Numbered from the stretch's first letter, positions 36,384 through 46,049 are shown. The stretch: DNA of 64,000 bases from an uncultured Sphingobium sp. (GCA_946885845.1 CAMPHJ010000002.1:124001-188000), one strand, 5' to 3'. The notes: generated from the sequence alone by a model not told the origin. Made by a program: numbers and translations.

Positions 36384-36653
36384 TCAGTGCTGATCCGTAC
36401 CATGTCCGGCATGCGGATCGGCGGCAGGCGCTTCCGAAGGAGGCGTCGCCTTACCTTTGGCCTTCATTTTCTCGCAGCAGCCCATCTTGCCCTCGGCATC
36501 CTTGTCGCAGCAGCCGTCGGACATATCGTGACCTTCATGGCCTTCATGGCCTTCATGACTGGTGCGTTGGCTGTGCGCATCGGCCGGTGCGGCGTTTTGG
36601 GCGAAGGCTGGCGTGGCGATCATCATCGTGATCGCGGCAATTATCAACTTCAT
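36384..36653 (-). CDS. Small secreted His/Cys-rich metal-binding protein
   Basis: This 89-aa protein has a signal peptide (MKLIIAAITMMIATPAFAQ) and a mature part of repeated His-Glu-Gly (HEGHEGHEGHDM), two Cys-Cys pairs (DGCCDKD and MGCCEKMK) and a His-rich tail (DPHAGHGTDQH). It is encoded immediately upstream of copA on the same strand. Periplasmic copper binding is very likely from composition and context, though I know no named family for it. Confidence 0.75.
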   Translation of the reverse strand: MKLIIAAITMMIATPAFAQNAAPADAHSQRTSHEGHEGHEGHDMSDGCCDKDAEGKMGCCEKMKAKGKATPPSEAPAADPHAGHGTDQH

Positions 36654-36683
36654 GACTAATCTCCGGAAGAAAGTGGGTGAACC

Positions 36684-37025
36684 TCAATTCCTCGGAGTCA
36701 TCCGCGGCGGCGGCGTTTCTCCCTCAAGCGTGATCGTGGCGAGATGTTTCTGTCCCACAACAGAATATAAGGTCTTGGTTGGCCGATCCCGCTGCTCGAT
36801 GAGGGGAGGTATCGCCGGGAACGCGGCGCAGGCAACCGCGCAATGCATGGCGGCTTTGGGTGATTTACGATCGGAGGGAGATTCGCTCCCGGCGCAATGC
36901 CCCGCGACCGAAGCCATCTCCATCGCACCCTGATGCGGCATAGCCGTTGCAGTGCCGCTCGCCATCGATACGGACGAGACGAGCATGGCAAGCGCAATCA
37001 GGAGTGACGAAAGCAACTTCATCAT
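36684..37025 (-). CDS. Small secreted copper-locus protein, hypothetical
   Basis: This 113-aa protein starts MMKLLSSLLIALAMLVSSVSMASGTA, a clear signal peptide. The mature part has Met/His and three Cys (HQGAMEMASVAGHCAGSE, MHCAVACAAFPAIPP). I take the MetMet pair at 37025 rather than the open frame from 37097. It leads the leftward copper genes and is divergent from the copper ATPase, with the dyad at 37090-37112 between them. Function unknown; copper binding or sensing in the periplasm is plausible. Confidence 0.65.
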   Translation of the reverse strand: MMKLLSSLLIALAMLVSSVSMASGTATAMPHQGAMEMASVAGHCAGSESPSDRKSPKAAMHCAVACAAFPAIPPLIEQRDRPTKTLYSVVGQKHLATITLEGETPPPRMTPRN

Positions 37026-37089
37026 AATTCTGTGCGTGGTTGGACCATGGGTGACAACGATTCGAATCCTTTTCGAACCCTTCATGCAC

Positions 37090-37116
37090 CTTGACACAAT
37101 GATAAGGTCAAGTGCC
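37090..37116 (+). promoter_or_regulatory. MerR-type copper-responsive promoter (CueR/HmrR dyad)
   Basis: CTTGAC (37090-37095) and GTCAAG (37107-37112) form a dyad starting in a TTGACA -35 box, with a weak -10 (CTATTG or TATTGA) after a spacer of 19-20 bp. A long spacer with a dyad is the hallmark of MerR-family activators. The regulator gene at 39535 is in the same operon. A second small palindrome, TGACATGGTGTCA, lies at 37126-37138. Confidence 0.6.
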
Positions 37117-37174
37117 TATTGACTCTGACATGGTGTCAAACTCCATCTTGCGCTGCGATAGAAGGAGACGGTTG

Positions 37175-39538
37175 ATGGCCGAGTCGAAACATGGCGTTCA
37201 TTCTGGTGCCCACAGTTGTTGTGGTGACCATGGCGAGCATTCCGCCGGACTGGTGGTCGACCTGGTTTGCGGCATGACGGTCGATCCCGAAAAAACCGCG
37301 CATCACGCGACCTATGCTGGTCACGACTATCATTTTTGCAGCGCCGGCTGCCGCGAGAAGTTCATTGCGGACCCGGATGCGCATCTCAACAAGTCCGCCG
37401 TCGAACCCGTTGATGCGCCGGAGGGCACGATCTGGACCTGTCCGATGCACCCCGAGATCCGACAGGATCATCCCGGCGCCTGCCCGATCTGCGGCATGGG
37501 GCTTGAGCCGGAAATGGTCAGCGCCGATACCGGACCCAGCGCCGAGCTGCTCGACATGACGCGGCGCTTCTGGATTGGCCTTGCGCTGGCTCTCCCGGTC
37601 TTCATCCTTGAAATGGGCGGGCATCTCTTCCCGGCGCTACATCATCTCGTACCCATGAAGGTGTCGATCTGGGTTCAGTTCGCGCTGGCGACGCCGGTCG
37701 TGCTGTGGGCAGGCTGGCCCTTTTTCGAGCGCGGCTGGGCATCGCTCAAAACGCGCAATCTCAACATGTTCACGCTGATCGCGATGGGGACCGGCGTGGC
37801 ATGGACCTATAGCGTCGTCGCGACGCTGGCGCCCGGGATCTTCCCGGATGCCTTCCGTGCCGCCGACGGGACGGTGGCCGTTTATTTCGAGGCGGCGGCC
37901 GTCATCACCGTGCTGGTGCTGCTGGGGCAGGTGTTGGAACTACGCGCCCGCGAACGCACGTCGGGTGCGATCAAGGCATTGCTCAATCTCACCCCGAAAA
38001 TCGCGCGGCGCATCGCCGACGACGGCAGCGAAGCGGAAATCCCGCTGGAGGATGTGGCGGTGGGGGACCGGCTGCGGGTGCGGCCGGGCGAAAAGGTGCC
38101 GGTCGATGGCGTGGTCGAGGAAGGGCGATCCGCGCTCGATGAATCGATGGTCACGGGCGAATCCATGCCCGTCACCAAATCGGATGGCGACACGGTGATC
38201 GGCGGCACGATGAACCAGAGCGGCGCCCTGATCATCCGCGCCGACAAGGTCGGACGCGATACCATGCTTTCGCGCATCGTCCAGATGGTCGCCGAGGCGC
38301 AGCGCTCGCGCGCGCCGATCCAGCGCATGGCCGATCAGGTCTCCGGCTGGTTCGTGCCGGTCGTCATGGGGGTCGCTGTCCTCGCCTTCGTCATCTGGGG
38401 CGTCTGGGGACCGGAGCCGCGTTTTGCCCATGGCCTGATCGCGGCTGTATCGGTGCTGATCATCGCCTGCCCCTGCGCATTGGGCCTGGCGACGCCGATG
38501 TCGATCATGGTCGCCGTTGGGCGCGGCGCGGGGCTGGGCGTGCTGATCAAGAATGCCGAGGCGCTGGAGCATATGGAGAAGGTCGACACGCTGGTTGTCG
38601 ACAAGACCGGCACGCTGACCGAAGGCAAACCCGCCGTCACCCGGATCATCGCCGCGGACAGCTTCGAGGAAGCAGACCTCTTGCGGATCGCAGCGGGGGT
38701 CGAGCGGGCGTCGGAGCATCCGCTGGCGCTGGCTATCGTCCATGCGGCAACGGGCAGGAACATCGAAATCCCGCCTGTGAGCGAATTCGATTCGCCCACC
38801 GGCAGGGGCGCGCTGGGCACGGTCGAGGGCCGACGCGTCACGCTCGGCAATGCGCGTTTTCTGGCGGATTTGGGGATCGATACCGCGCCGCTTGTCGCCG
38901 AGGCCGACGTGCTTCGCGGCGACGGTGCCACCGCCATCTTCATGGGGCTGGATGACCGAGCCGTGGGGATCTTCGCCATCGCCGATCCGATCAAGCCGAC
39001 GACGCCCGAGGCGCTTGCCGCCTTGCGCGCCGACGGCATCAAGGTGGTGATGCTGACCGGAGACAACCGCACGACGGCCGAAGCGGTTGCGCGCCGGCTC
39101 GGCATCGATGCGGTCGAGGCCGATGTCTTGCCCGACCAGAAGGCGGATGTCGTCGCGCGGCTGAAGCAGGAAGGACGTATCGTCGCGATGGCGGGCGACG
39201 GGGTCAATGATGCCCCGGCATTGGCGGCCGCCGATGTCGGCATTGCGATGGGCCATGGCACCGATGTCGCCATGGAAAGCGCAGGCGTGACCTTGCTCAA
39301 GGGCGATCTCAACGGCATCGTCCGCGCTCGTCAGCTTAGCGAGGCGACGATGTCCAATATCCGCCAGAATCTGTTCTTCGCCTTCATCTACAACGCGGCG
39401 GGCGTGCCGATCGCGGCCGGATTGCTCTATCCGTTCTTCGGCATTCTGCTCTCGCCGATGATAGCGGCGGCGGCGATGGCGTTGTCGTCGGTGAGCGTTG
39501 TCGCCAACGCGCTGCGCCTCAACCGGGTGAAGCTGTGA
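37175..39538 (+). CDS. actP: Cu+-exporting P1B-type ATPase with YHS and heavy-metal-binding N terminus
   Basis: This 787-aa protein opens with a His/Cys-rich segment, a YHS domain ([35 protein letters not shown]) and a rubredoxin-like metal site ([26 protein letters not shown]). The P-type core follows: TGE loop (VTGESMPV), CPC copper site at 432-434 in a membrane helix, phosphorylation motif DKTGTLTEG (Asp476), the SEHPLA histidine-proline motif, and [10 protein letters not shown] (about 674-683). ATG 37175 has AAGGAGA upstream; the earlier in-frame Met at 37112 lies in the promoter. It exports Cu(I) from the cytoplasm. Confidence 0.95.
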   Translation: MAESKHGVHSGAHSCCGDHGEHSAGLVVDLVCGMTVDPEKTAHHATYAGHDYHFCSAGCREKFIADPDAHLNKSAVEPVDAPEGTIWTCPMHPEIRQDHPGACPICGMGLEPEMVSADTGPSAELLDMTRRFWIGLALALPVFILEMGGHLFPALHHLVPMKVSIWVQFALATPVVLWAGWPFFERGWASLKTRNLNMFTLIAMGTGVAWTYSVVATLAPGIFPDAFRAADGTVAVYFEAAAVITVLVLLGQVLELRARERTSGAIKALLNLTPKIARRIADDGSEAEIPLEDVAVGDRLRVRPGEKVPVDGVVEEGRSALDESMVTGESMPVTKSDGDTVIGGTMNQSGALIIRADKVGRDTMLSRIVQMVAEAQRSRAPIQRMADQVSGWFVPVVMGVAVLAFVIWGVWGPEPRFAHGLIAAVSVLIIACPCALGLATPMSIMVAVGRGAGLGVLIKNAEALEHMEKVDTLVVDKTGTLTEGKPAVTRIIAADSFEEADLLRIAAGVERASEHPLALAIVHAATGRNIEIPPVSEFDSPTGRGALGTVEGRRVTLGNARFLADLGIDTAPLVAEADVLRGDGATAIFMGLDDRAVGIFAIADPIKPTTPEALAALRADGIKVVMLTGDNRTTAEAVARRLGIDAVEADVLPDQKADVVARLKQEGRIVAMAGDGVNDAPALAAADVGIAMGHGTDVAMESAGVTLLKGDLNGIVRARQLSEATMSNIRQNLFFAFIYNAAGVPIAAGLLYPFFGILLSPMIAAAAMALSSVSVVANALRLNRVKL

Positions 39539-39951
39539 ATATCGGCGGCGCCTCGCAGGCGAGCGGCGTCTCTCAGCGGATGATCCGCCATTACGAGAAG
39601 ATCGGCCTGATCCCGCCACCACCACGGCGGGACAGCGGCTATCGCGACTACGCCGATGCCGATGTCCACCGCCTGCGCTTCATCGCCAATGCACGCGATC
39701 TCGGTTTTCCGATCGAGGACATCCGCGATCTTCTCGGGCTGTGGAGCAACAGCCAGCGCGCCAGTGCGGAGGTGAAGGCGCTCGCCGTCGCCCGCGCCGA
39801 AGAATTGGGCCGCAAGGCCGAGGCGCTTCAGGCGCTGCGCCAGACGCTGCTGGAGCTTGCCGAGCGCTGCCACGGCGACGACCGCCCCGACTGCCCGATC
39901 ATCGAGCGCATGTCTGGCGAGGATGACCGCGACGCCGCGGGCGTTCGATGA
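39535..39951 (+). CDS. cueR: MerR-family copper-responsive regulator, CueR/HmrR type
   Basis: This 138-aa protein starts at a GTG whose GTGA overlaps the ATPase stop, so the two are translationally coupled. The MerR HTH is [50 protein letters not shown], followed by the dimerisation helix. A C-terminal metal loop [10 protein letters not shown] with two Cys separated by seven residues is the Cu(I)/Ag(I) signature. The usual Ser/Ala position that marks monovalent-ion sensing was not checked. It likely activates the promoter at 37090. Confidence 0.92.
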   Translation: MNIGGASQASGVSQRMIRHYEKIGLIPPPPRRDSGYRDYADADVHRLRFIANARDLGFPIEDIRDLLGLWSNSQRASAEVKALAVARAEELGRKAEALQALRQTLLELAERCHGDDRPDCPIIERMSGEDDRDAAGVR

Positions 39952-40413
39952 GGAAACCGGGACCTGGATATGGCTCGGTAGGTGGCAACGGACCGCATTG
40001 CCTGTTTACCCGCCTGCGTTGATATTGAACCCAGACGTCGGCTTTGCTGGCGAGAGCTGCCGCTCATCCGCGAGGCTGGAACGGCATGAGTTGGTCGGCA
40101 CCTGTCACAGCGGCGTTATGGAAACGTGTTTCCAGATCCCTGATGCCAAAGAAACCGTTCAACAGCAGAGCCTTTGGCACCCGCCATCACTGGTCCCCAC
40201 CACCCCATCCCGTTATCGAAGCTCCAGCACAATCAGCCGGCCCGGAGTTGATCGCCGCCCGCCGCGCCTCCGGCCCGCTGCCCGCAGCAGGAGCCCGAGA
40301 GTGGCCCTCCCCACCGGCCTATACAAGATCGCCTCACCTCCACTTACGGCGTGGACTATGCGCTGGCGCGACGCGTCCAGCGAGTACGGGCTGCCTAAGA
40401 CCCTGTACCCCAA
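39952..40413. other. Intergenic, no gene recognised
   Basis: About 460 bases lie between cueR and the HxlR gene. The open frames here overlap each other on both strands and none resembles a known protein. The stretch looks like decayed sequence. Confidence 0.4.
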
Positions 40414-40788
40414 CTATTCCTTAGCAGCGACCTCTTGTTTGACGAAGGAAGCATGCGCGCGGTCCAGCGCAACGATATTGTCGCGCGTCCACGCGCAGAT
40501 CACGCTCGCCGCTGAAAGGAAACTGCCGCCTAATTCGGTCAGTCGGTATTCGACGCTGGGTGGCTTAGTATTTATTACCTCGCGTCCCACCATCCCGAAA
40601 CTTTCAAGCCTGCGCAACGTCTGGCTCAGCATCTTGGCGCTGATTGGCTCTGCCTGTCGTCTCAGCTCAGAAAATCGCATCCTTTCGCCGCCGAGCCGAT
40701 AAGTGACGAGCAACGTCCATTTGTCGCCGACCAAATCCATAACTTCGAGCGTGCGGGGGTGATAACCCGGCGTTTCTATAGTTTCCAT
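40414..40788 (-). CDS. HxlR-family transcriptional regulator
   Basis: This protein of about 124 aa is a single winged-helix domain with the HxlR opening LEVMDLVGDKWTLLVTYRLGGERMRFSELRRQAEPISAKMLSQTLRRLESFGMVGREV and the wing SVEYRLTELG. I place the start at Met 40788 (METIETPGYHP); two upstream Mets are possible and no strong ribosome site decides. It is divergent from the SDR at 40876, which it probably controls, as is common for HxlR-SDR pairs. Confidence 0.85.
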   Translation of the reverse strand: METIETPGYHPRTLEVMDLVGDKWTLLVTYRLGGERMRFSELRRQAEPISAKMLSQTLRRLESFGMVGREVINTKPPSVEYRLTELGGSFLSAASVICAWTRDNIVALDRAHASFVKQEVAAKE

Positions 40789-40875
40789 GGGAAACCACAT
40801 AACAAATCGGTGCCTGATTGCCAACTGAAATCACCGTTGGTAGCGAAACGGCAAGATCGCAAAAAAGGAGAGGTT

Positions 40876-41402
40876 ATGATCGATTTTCGTACCAAGACCG
40901 TGCTCGTCACGGGTGGCGGTGACGGCATCGGGCGCGGCATCGTAGAAGGCTTCGCGGCAGCCGGGGCCAGCATAGTCGTTGCCGAGATTGACCCGGTTCG
41001 CGCCGACGCTGTCAGGGATGCGCTGGACGCCGCAGGTGCTGAAAATCTGGTCGTCGTTGCGGACGTTCGTGATCGCTCAGCCGTCGACACCTTGTTCCAG
41101 GCGATCGAAAAGCGTTTCGGCAGCCTCGATGTCCTTGTAAATAATGTCGGCGATTTTCTCGGCATCGCCAAGCCATTCGAGCATTACACTGACGATGATT
41201 TCGATGCGCTTTATGCTATCAACCTGCGATCGTTATTCCTCGTTTCTCGCGCGGCGATTCCCATCTTAAATGATGGGGGCAGTATAATCTCCGTCTCTTC
41301 CATAGAGGCTTTTCGTGGGATACCGATGACGTCGGTCTATTCGGCGTTTAAGCACGCAATCACTGGCTTTACTCGCAGCGTAGCGCTTGAACTTGCCCCG
41401 CG
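40876..41402 (+). pseudogene. Short-chain dehydrogenase, 3' truncated
   Basis: This begins MIDFRTKTVLVTGGGDGIGRGIVEGF and keeps the cofactor site, NNVG, and the region with ISVSSIEAFRGIPMTSVYSAFKHAITGF (catalytic Ser, Tyr-x-x-x-Lys). After SVALELAPRG the expected IRVNAIAPG... is lost. The frame then runs into unrelated DNA and stops at 41469. About 60 C-terminal residues, including the substrate-binding part, are missing. A deletion joined it to the SnoaL-like remnant that follows. AAAGGAGAGG precedes ATG 40876. Confidence 0.8.
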
Positions 41403-41591
41403 TGGGAAACCTATTGCACCGCCACCCATATCCGCCGTCCTGACGACAAGGGTCAGCATGTCGCTCTGACCTGGGCGGTGCGCTACCAGGACCGCTATGT
41501 TCGCCACTCAGACGGATGGCGTATAGCGGCCCGAGAACTGATCGTGGACTGGACCGAAGAAAAGCCCGTCAAGCTGGGAGTATCATATTGA
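41403..41591 (+). pseudogene. SnoaL/NTF2-like protein, 3' fragment
   Basis: In the frame one base off the SDR, the DNA reads TYCTATHIRRPDDKGQHVALTWAVRYQDRYVRHSDGWRIAARELIVDWTEEKPV and stops at 41591. This is the C-terminal half of a nuclear-transport-factor-2/SnoaL-like protein such as those found in aromatic or terpenoid degradation clusters. Its 5' half was lost in the deletion at about 41402. Its stop overlaps the TTG start of the next SDR, showing the original operon order SnoaL-SDR. Confidence 0.7.
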
Positions 41592-42165
41592 GCAACGTTC
41601 TAGAAGGACAGGCCGCACTGGTTACCGGGGGCGGCGGCGGCATAGGCTCAGCTAGCGCTACCGCTTTAGCGAGGGATGGTGCGGCCGTGGTCATCATGGG
41701 CCGGGGCCGCGACAATCTGGAAGCGGCCAAGGCCCGGATCGTAGAGGCGGTACCGGGCGCTCAGATTGAGATCGCTGTCGGTGATGCTCTATCCACTGAC
41801 GATATGCAGGGCGCGCTGCTACAAGCGCGGGCCTTGACAGGCCGTCTCGATATTCTGGTGCCGACCGTCGGTGGTGGCGGCTTCGGTATGCTCTTCACCA
41901 AGAGCGTTGAGGATTTTCGCGCAGAGATGGACTATAATGTCACTACCGCCTTCATCGCCGTGCGTTATGGCGCACCTATGATGACCGCTGGGGGGGCCAT
42001 CGTCTGCATCTCGTCGACAGCCGCAACGATGCCGTTTCCTGCTCTCGCCACCTACTGTGCATCCAAGGCAGCATTAGAAGCGCTGGTACGCACGGCGGCC
42101 GACGAACTTGCGCCAATGAAAATTCGCGTAAATGCGGTGCGACCAGGCCTGACGCGCAGCCAGTC
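41588..42165 (+). pseudogene. Second short-chain dehydrogenase, 3' truncated
   Basis: The start is TTG 41588 (MSNVLEGQAALVTGGGGGIGSASATALA) with GGGAG 7 bases upstream; the open frame back to 41516 is in the SnoaL fragment. The protein is normal through CISSTAATMPFPALATYCASKAALEALVRTAADEL and KIRVNAVRPGLT. It is then cut, ending TRSQSTGDSPVLRY in DNA that belongs to a reverse-strand DUF5681 gene. The last 40-50 residues are missing. Confidence 0.8.
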
Positions 42166-42347
42166 CACCGGGGATAGTCCCGTCCTCCGATATTGACGGG
42201 CTCTTCAAGGACGTTCTTCAACACAGGCTTCAGCTTGGTCTCAGCCTTCGGCTTCGGCTTCCTGCCATTCGGGTTTCCGGACTGGCCCGGCTTGAAACGC
42301 GTCGCGGCCGGTGGCTTGCCGTATCCCACCTCATAATTATCTGCCAT
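42166..42347 (-). pseudogene. DUF5681 protein, 5' fragment
   Basis: On the minus strand MADNYEVGYGKPPAATRFKPGQSGNPNGRKPKPKAETKLKPVLKNVLEEPVNIGG matches the start of DUF5681 proteins, which are usually encoded next to a phage/plasmid-type DNA methyltransferase. It is cut at about 42165 by the junction with the SDR. The remnant methyltransferase tail lies just upstream at 42485, in keeping with the usual gene order. Confidence 0.75.
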
Positions 42348-42484
42348 TTCGGATAAGACCTCCATTTCCCTGCAACGCTGCAGTGACATGGCGATAGGCC
42401 TGTAATGGCCGAAAAGTCTGTCATGGAAACCCCGCGATAATTCGATGAGGGCAGCGCCAACGCACGTCGGCGCTGCCCTCATGC

Positions 42485-43606
42485 TCACATGTCGAATTCG
42501 TTCACCACCTTCTCGATCTCGTCAAAGCTGAGCTCGCTTCCGCACAGGATCGCCTTCTGGCCGGTCAGCTTCTGCCAGCGTCGCACGGCCACATCGACAT
42601 AGCGCGGATCCATCTCAACCGCGCGCCCCAGCCGCCCCGTCTGCTCGGCTGCGATGATCGTGGTCCCCGAGCCTGAAAAAGCATCGAGGACGATACCGCC
42701 ATGGCGAGAGCAATCCAGCATCGCATCGGCCACCATCTTCACCGGCTTCAGGCTCTCATGATAGCGCTGGTGGTTGTAGTGCTCGACGAACGCCTCGATC
42801 TGTGCCTCAAGGTCGCCGGGCAGGAGGTAATTTTCCAGCAGGATGCGGTTTTTCAAAGTCTGGTGCCAGCGCTCGATCTTGCCCTGGGTCTGCGGGTGCA
42901 TCGGGGCACCGCGCACGTGGCTCATCTTCCGGGCCTCGATGTATTCCGCCAGTTCGCCGGCGATATAGCTGGGACCGTTATCGCTGAGCAGCCGTGGTTT
43001 GTGCAGCACCGTGGCACTATCGCAGCCCGAGGCTTTGAGGGCGAGGTCCAGCGTGTCGGTGACGTCCTCGGCCCGCATGTTGGTGCACAGCTTCCAGGCG
43101 ATGATATAGCGCGAGAAGTCGTCGAGCACCGTAGACAGATACATCCAGCCCCACCCGATGATCTTGAAGTAGGTGAAGTCGGTCTGCCACATTTCGTTCA
43201 CCCGCGTGGTCTTGGTGTGGAACTGATCGGCGGCCTTGATCACGACATAGGCCGGACTGGTGATCAGGTCATGGGCCTTCAGCAGGCGGTAAACCGTGGC
43301 TTCCGATACAAAGTATTGGCGTTCATCGGTAAATCGCACCGCCAGTTCGCGCGGTGACAGCTCGGACTGCTCCAGCGCCATCTCGACGATCTGATCCTGC
43401 ACCTCGGGCGCGATCCGGTTCCACACCCGGCCTGGAGCCGATGGTCGATCCGCCAACGCCTCCGGGCCGCCTTCGAGGTAGCGGTCATACCAGCGGCAGA
43501 AGGTCCGGCGGGCGATGCCGAGCTTGTCCAGCGTCCGCTTGGCAGGCAGGTGCGATTGCTCGACGATACGGATGATTTCCAGCTTTTCGGATGCGGGATA
43601 CCTCAT
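42485..43606 (-). pseudogene. Chimera: IS3-family transposase OrfB fused in frame to a DNA-methyltransferase tail
   Basis: The 373-aa frame starts MRYPASEKLEIIRIVEQSHLPAKRTLDKLGIARRTF (HTH). It has the DDE integrase core of IS3 OrfB (WQTDFTYFKI, LSDNGPSYI, QTQGKIERWHQTLKNR). After YHESLKPV it changes without a stop into VADAMLDCSRHGGIVLDAFSGSGTTIIAAEQTGRLGRAVEMDPRYVDVAVRRW, the SAM-binding C terminus (DxFxGSGTT) of a ParB/methylase-type N6/N4 methyltransferase. The transposase lost its last 40 or so residues and the methylase its target-binding part. The DDE residues are kept but activity is doubtful. Confidence 0.85.
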
Positions 43607-44060
43607 TCGTCGTCGCCCCCATCCGCGATCATGCTTTTTTGAGCAAACGGTTTTCCAGCGTCAGGTCGGCCAGGCATTCCTTCAGGGCGCGGGCTTCGCG
43701 GCGCAGGTCCTGCACCTCGCCAGTGGTCGCGGTACGGGGGTATCACCGGCCAACCGGCGCTTACCTGCCTCCATGAACTCCTGCGACCAGGTGTAATATA
43801 GGCTTTGGGCGATGCCTTCCTTGCGGCACAGCTCGGCAATGCTGTCCTCGCCGCGCAGGCCGTCGAGCACGATACGAATCTTTTCTTTGGCCGAGAAATG
43901 CCGCCGGATATCCTTCACCACCCGCTCGGCAGGGGCCTTCACCGGCGATTTTTTCAAGGAGGGTTGGGGCTTCATCTTCGTTCCTTCGTCACTACGACGA
44001 AACCCCAACCCTCCTTAGATCACCACCTCAAATCTGTGCCATTGGTGCTGACGGGGGACA
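42745..44060 (-). mobile_element. IS3-family insertion sequence, one end deleted
   Basis: The 5' terminal repeat begins TGTCCCCCGTCAGC, reading leftward from 44060. It is followed by OrfA (from 43975) and OrfB (from 43606). A run of six A near 43640 is the likely -1 frameshift site. The 3' terminal repeat is absent because the element ends inside OrfB at the methyltransferase junction, so it cannot move by itself. Confidence 0.75.
43640..43975 (-). pseudogene. IS3-family OrfA, frameshifted
   Basis: This starts MKPQPSLKKSPVKAPAERVVKDIRRHFSAKEKIRIVLDGLRGEDSIAELCRKEGIAQSLYYTWSQEFMEAGKRRLAGDT, the usual HTH of this element. Near 43740, in a run of C, one base is missing, and the frame ends early at 43682. 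The rest (TTGEVQDLRREARALKECLADLTLENRLLKK, the leucine zipper) continues in another frame to about 43640. Confidence 0.7.
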
Positions 44061-44298
44061 CCCGGTGCGGTTCAATCGGCCTTATCAATCGTAAGAATAT
44101 CGCCGCACGAGACCTCCAGTATGACTTTGCTCAGGTTCGAAGCGTCGCCGGTGGAATGGCATGTCCCTTGGGCACGTCCTTGGGAGATGTCTTTCTAGTC
44201 CTGGTCGAGTTGCCTAGCCGCAATTGCATCAGATTATATGCTGTTTGCGATAGCCTGACCATAGATGCGGCGCGCTGGAGGCGCAAACGCCTGGCGGT

Positions 44299-45222
44299 TC
44301 AGGACGTGCTTTCCGACCCAGGTACAAAGCTTATCTGGGCAAGCCGCCAGGCGCGCTCCGGGTTCCCCCGCCAGACTTCTTGGACCGTCGGCGCGCGATG
44401 GGGAAGCGGACCGCAGACTTCTGCATGAATGTAGCGGCCGGTCGCCCGAAGACGCACCTTCGAGCCCGGATAGAGTTCGCTAAGCCTCTCATGAAGCTTA
44501 AGGGAATCCTTTGCCAAATCTACCCGGCCAAGGCGGCGGGGGGCGCCATCTACAAGTTCGGCTGTCGCCACCCGCAGGGAGGTTACGCCGTCCTTAAGGA
44601 TGCTAAGTGAAATGAACGCAGCTGCTGCGGCATCCATCCACCAGATGCCAAAACCTGTCCCGACTATCCCGATGATCCCGGCGAGCCCCGTCATCCAGTC
44701 GGCCTTCTGCATCATTGCGTCCGTATCGAGAACTTCATCCTGCAGTCTATGCGCTATCGGTTGTTTGAGCCGCCCCAGGATCATGGGAGGAATGACTGAG
44801 TAGACGAGCCCTGCTATCATCAACCAGCCCTGCCAGATATCATGTCCGAAGACGCGCACAGGTAACATAGTTGGATGCTCTTGGGAGAGCAGCGAGGAAG
44901 TCGAATCGAAGATAAGGATCGCGCCTACAGCGCAAAGCGCCACGGCTGCGATGAGTGACGAGAGGCTCTGAACGCGATCGAAGCCGAAAGGAAATGCTGC
45001 GTTCGGGCGCCGGCGCTCGAAGTGGAGGGCCACAAGAAACACGACAGCAGGAACGAGGCTCAATATGTCCTCAACAAGCGCCGTCTTCATAGCCTGGCTG
45101 GAGCCCATCACAAACCACATGACGATCACCACAGAAGACATCCAGGCGAGGGTCCACCATTCCAGTCGGTGAGCCTGTCGAAGATCCTCTTGTACCCGGT
45201 CGGGAAGTTTCGGGTTCATCGA
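44299..45222 (-). CDS. Cation diffusion facilitator (CDF) family transporter
   Basis: This 307-aa inner-membrane protein has six predicted helices. Segments such as RRPNAAFPFGFDRVQSLSSLIAAVALCAVGAILIFDS and VLDTDAMMQKADWMTGLAGIIGIVGTGFGIWWMDAAAAAFISLSILKDG place Asp-rich metal sites in TM2 and TM5, as in CDF exporters. The substrate (Zn, Co, Fe or Mn) is not clear. Met 45222 is chosen with GAGG upstream; the start overlaps the lipoprotein stop at 45216, so they form an operon. C-terminal residues follow the cytoplasmic domain pattern (LRATGRYIHAEVCG). Confidence 0.82.
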   Translation of the reverse strand, partial: SMNPKLPDRVQEDLRQAHRLEWWTLAWMSSVVIVMWFVMGSSQAMKTALVEDILSLVPAVVFLVALHFERRRPNAAFPFGFDRVQSLSSLIAAVALCAVGAILIFDSTSSLLSQEHPTMLPVRVFGHDIWQGWLMIAGLVYSVIPPMILGRLKQPIAHRLQDEVLDTDAMMQKADWMTGLAGIIGIVGTGFGIWWMDAAAAAFISLSILKDGVTSLRVATAELVDGAPRRLGRVDLAKDSLKLHERLSELYPGSKVRLRATGRYIHAEVCGPLPHRAPTVQEVWRGNPERAWRLAQISFVPGSESTS

Positions 45223-45653
45223 GCAGCCTCTGTCAATGTCTGTGCATGCTTGTGCAGGAATGCTGCCCACTCGTTCTCTCCGTTGCGTACTACGGCTCGC
45301 GGAGCTCTCTCGTGCTCTTTCAGTTCCTCCACCGGTGGCAGCATAGTGACCCTAGTGTTCCAGGGCGTGGTCGGGCCAAATCGTCCAACCACGATGTCGA
45401 GTTCGCCCCGCTCGATTTTGGGCAACAGCTCCTCAGTCGGACCCGTCGCAATCTCGAGTGTGCTGCCCGTTTCATTCGCTAGTTTCGTGATGAAAGATTT
45501 TCCCGCGTTGGTAGCAACACTGCTTGCATCTGAAATAATGCCGGTGCGGAGCACCTTCGTGGTGCGAACTCGCTTTAGGGTTTCGTCCGGGTCCCTGGGG
45601 AGGTCTACGCAACCGGCAAGCCCTAAAATTATCATTATTGCCGTGGTCTTCAT
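45216..45653 (-). CDS. Periplasmic binding-protein-like lipoprotein (fragment-sized)
   Basis: This 145-aa protein begins MKTTAIMIILGLAGCVDLP, a lipoprotein signal with lipobox LAGC. The mature part has the solute-binding protein 3 pattern, KVLRTGIISDASS then GKSFITKLANETGSTLEIATGPTEELLPKIERGELDIVVGRFGPTTPW. It is much shorter than usual binding proteins (about 250 aa), lacking the second lobe, and may be a sensor-type domain or a truncated copy. Met 45653 is chosen for the lipobox. It overlaps the CDF gene. Confidence 0.75.
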   Translation of the reverse strand: MKTTAIMIILGLAGCVDLPRDPDETLKRVRTTKVLRTGIISDASSVATNAGKSFITKLANETGSTLEIATGPTEELLPKIERGELDIVVGRFGPTTPWNTRVTMLPPVEELKEHERAPRAVVRNGENEWAAFLHKHAQTLTEAAR

Positions 45654-45711
45654 CTTAACTCCGAAACTTTGACACGGATTACTACGCTGCTTGGGAAATG
45701 AAGTTGCAGCC

Positions 45712-45939
45712 TCAATGGCAAACAGAGGATGGAATAACGGCATTAGGGGCATTCCTCCTGGAAATTGTTTCTGGTGCTGCCGCTTGCAAGTTCTGGGCGA
45801 GCTCAGCTTCTGCCGCTCTCTCCAGATAAATTTTGGCAAATCGCCTATGCACGCATGCTACGTGGCGCTCTGCCGTCGCTGCCTTGGCAAGGTGATGCTC
45901 CGCTCTTTGCCTAAAATAGACTTCGTTGCCGCTCTTCAT
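45712..45939 (-). CDS. Small hypothetical helical protein
   Basis: This 75-aa protein, MKSGNEVYFRQRAEHHLAKAATAERHVACVHRRFAKIYLERAAEAELAQNL, has the look of short alphaproteobacterial proteins of unknown function that begin with repeated Arg-Ala-Glu helices. A GAGGG site lies before the ATG. It is upstream of the lipoprotein-CDF pair on the same strand. Confidence 0.5.
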   Translation of the reverse strand: MKSGNEVYFRQRAEHHLAKAATAERHVACVHRRFAKIYLERAAEAELAQNLQAAAPETISRRNAPNAVIPSSVCH

Positions 45940-46049
45940 GGATACCCTCGTTCAGAAGCGTCTCGCGCATTGAGAACAAGCGTCGCTTGGTCGGGATAAA
46001 CTCATCAAGTGGACGCGACGCTAAGATGTGATCGCACGGCGATCTGTCA

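Noticed and set aside
37940..39625. Long minus-strand open frame of 561 aa opposite the copper ATPase
   Set aside because: It is a shadow of the high-GC actP gene, which has every P-type motif; the antisense translation resembles no family.
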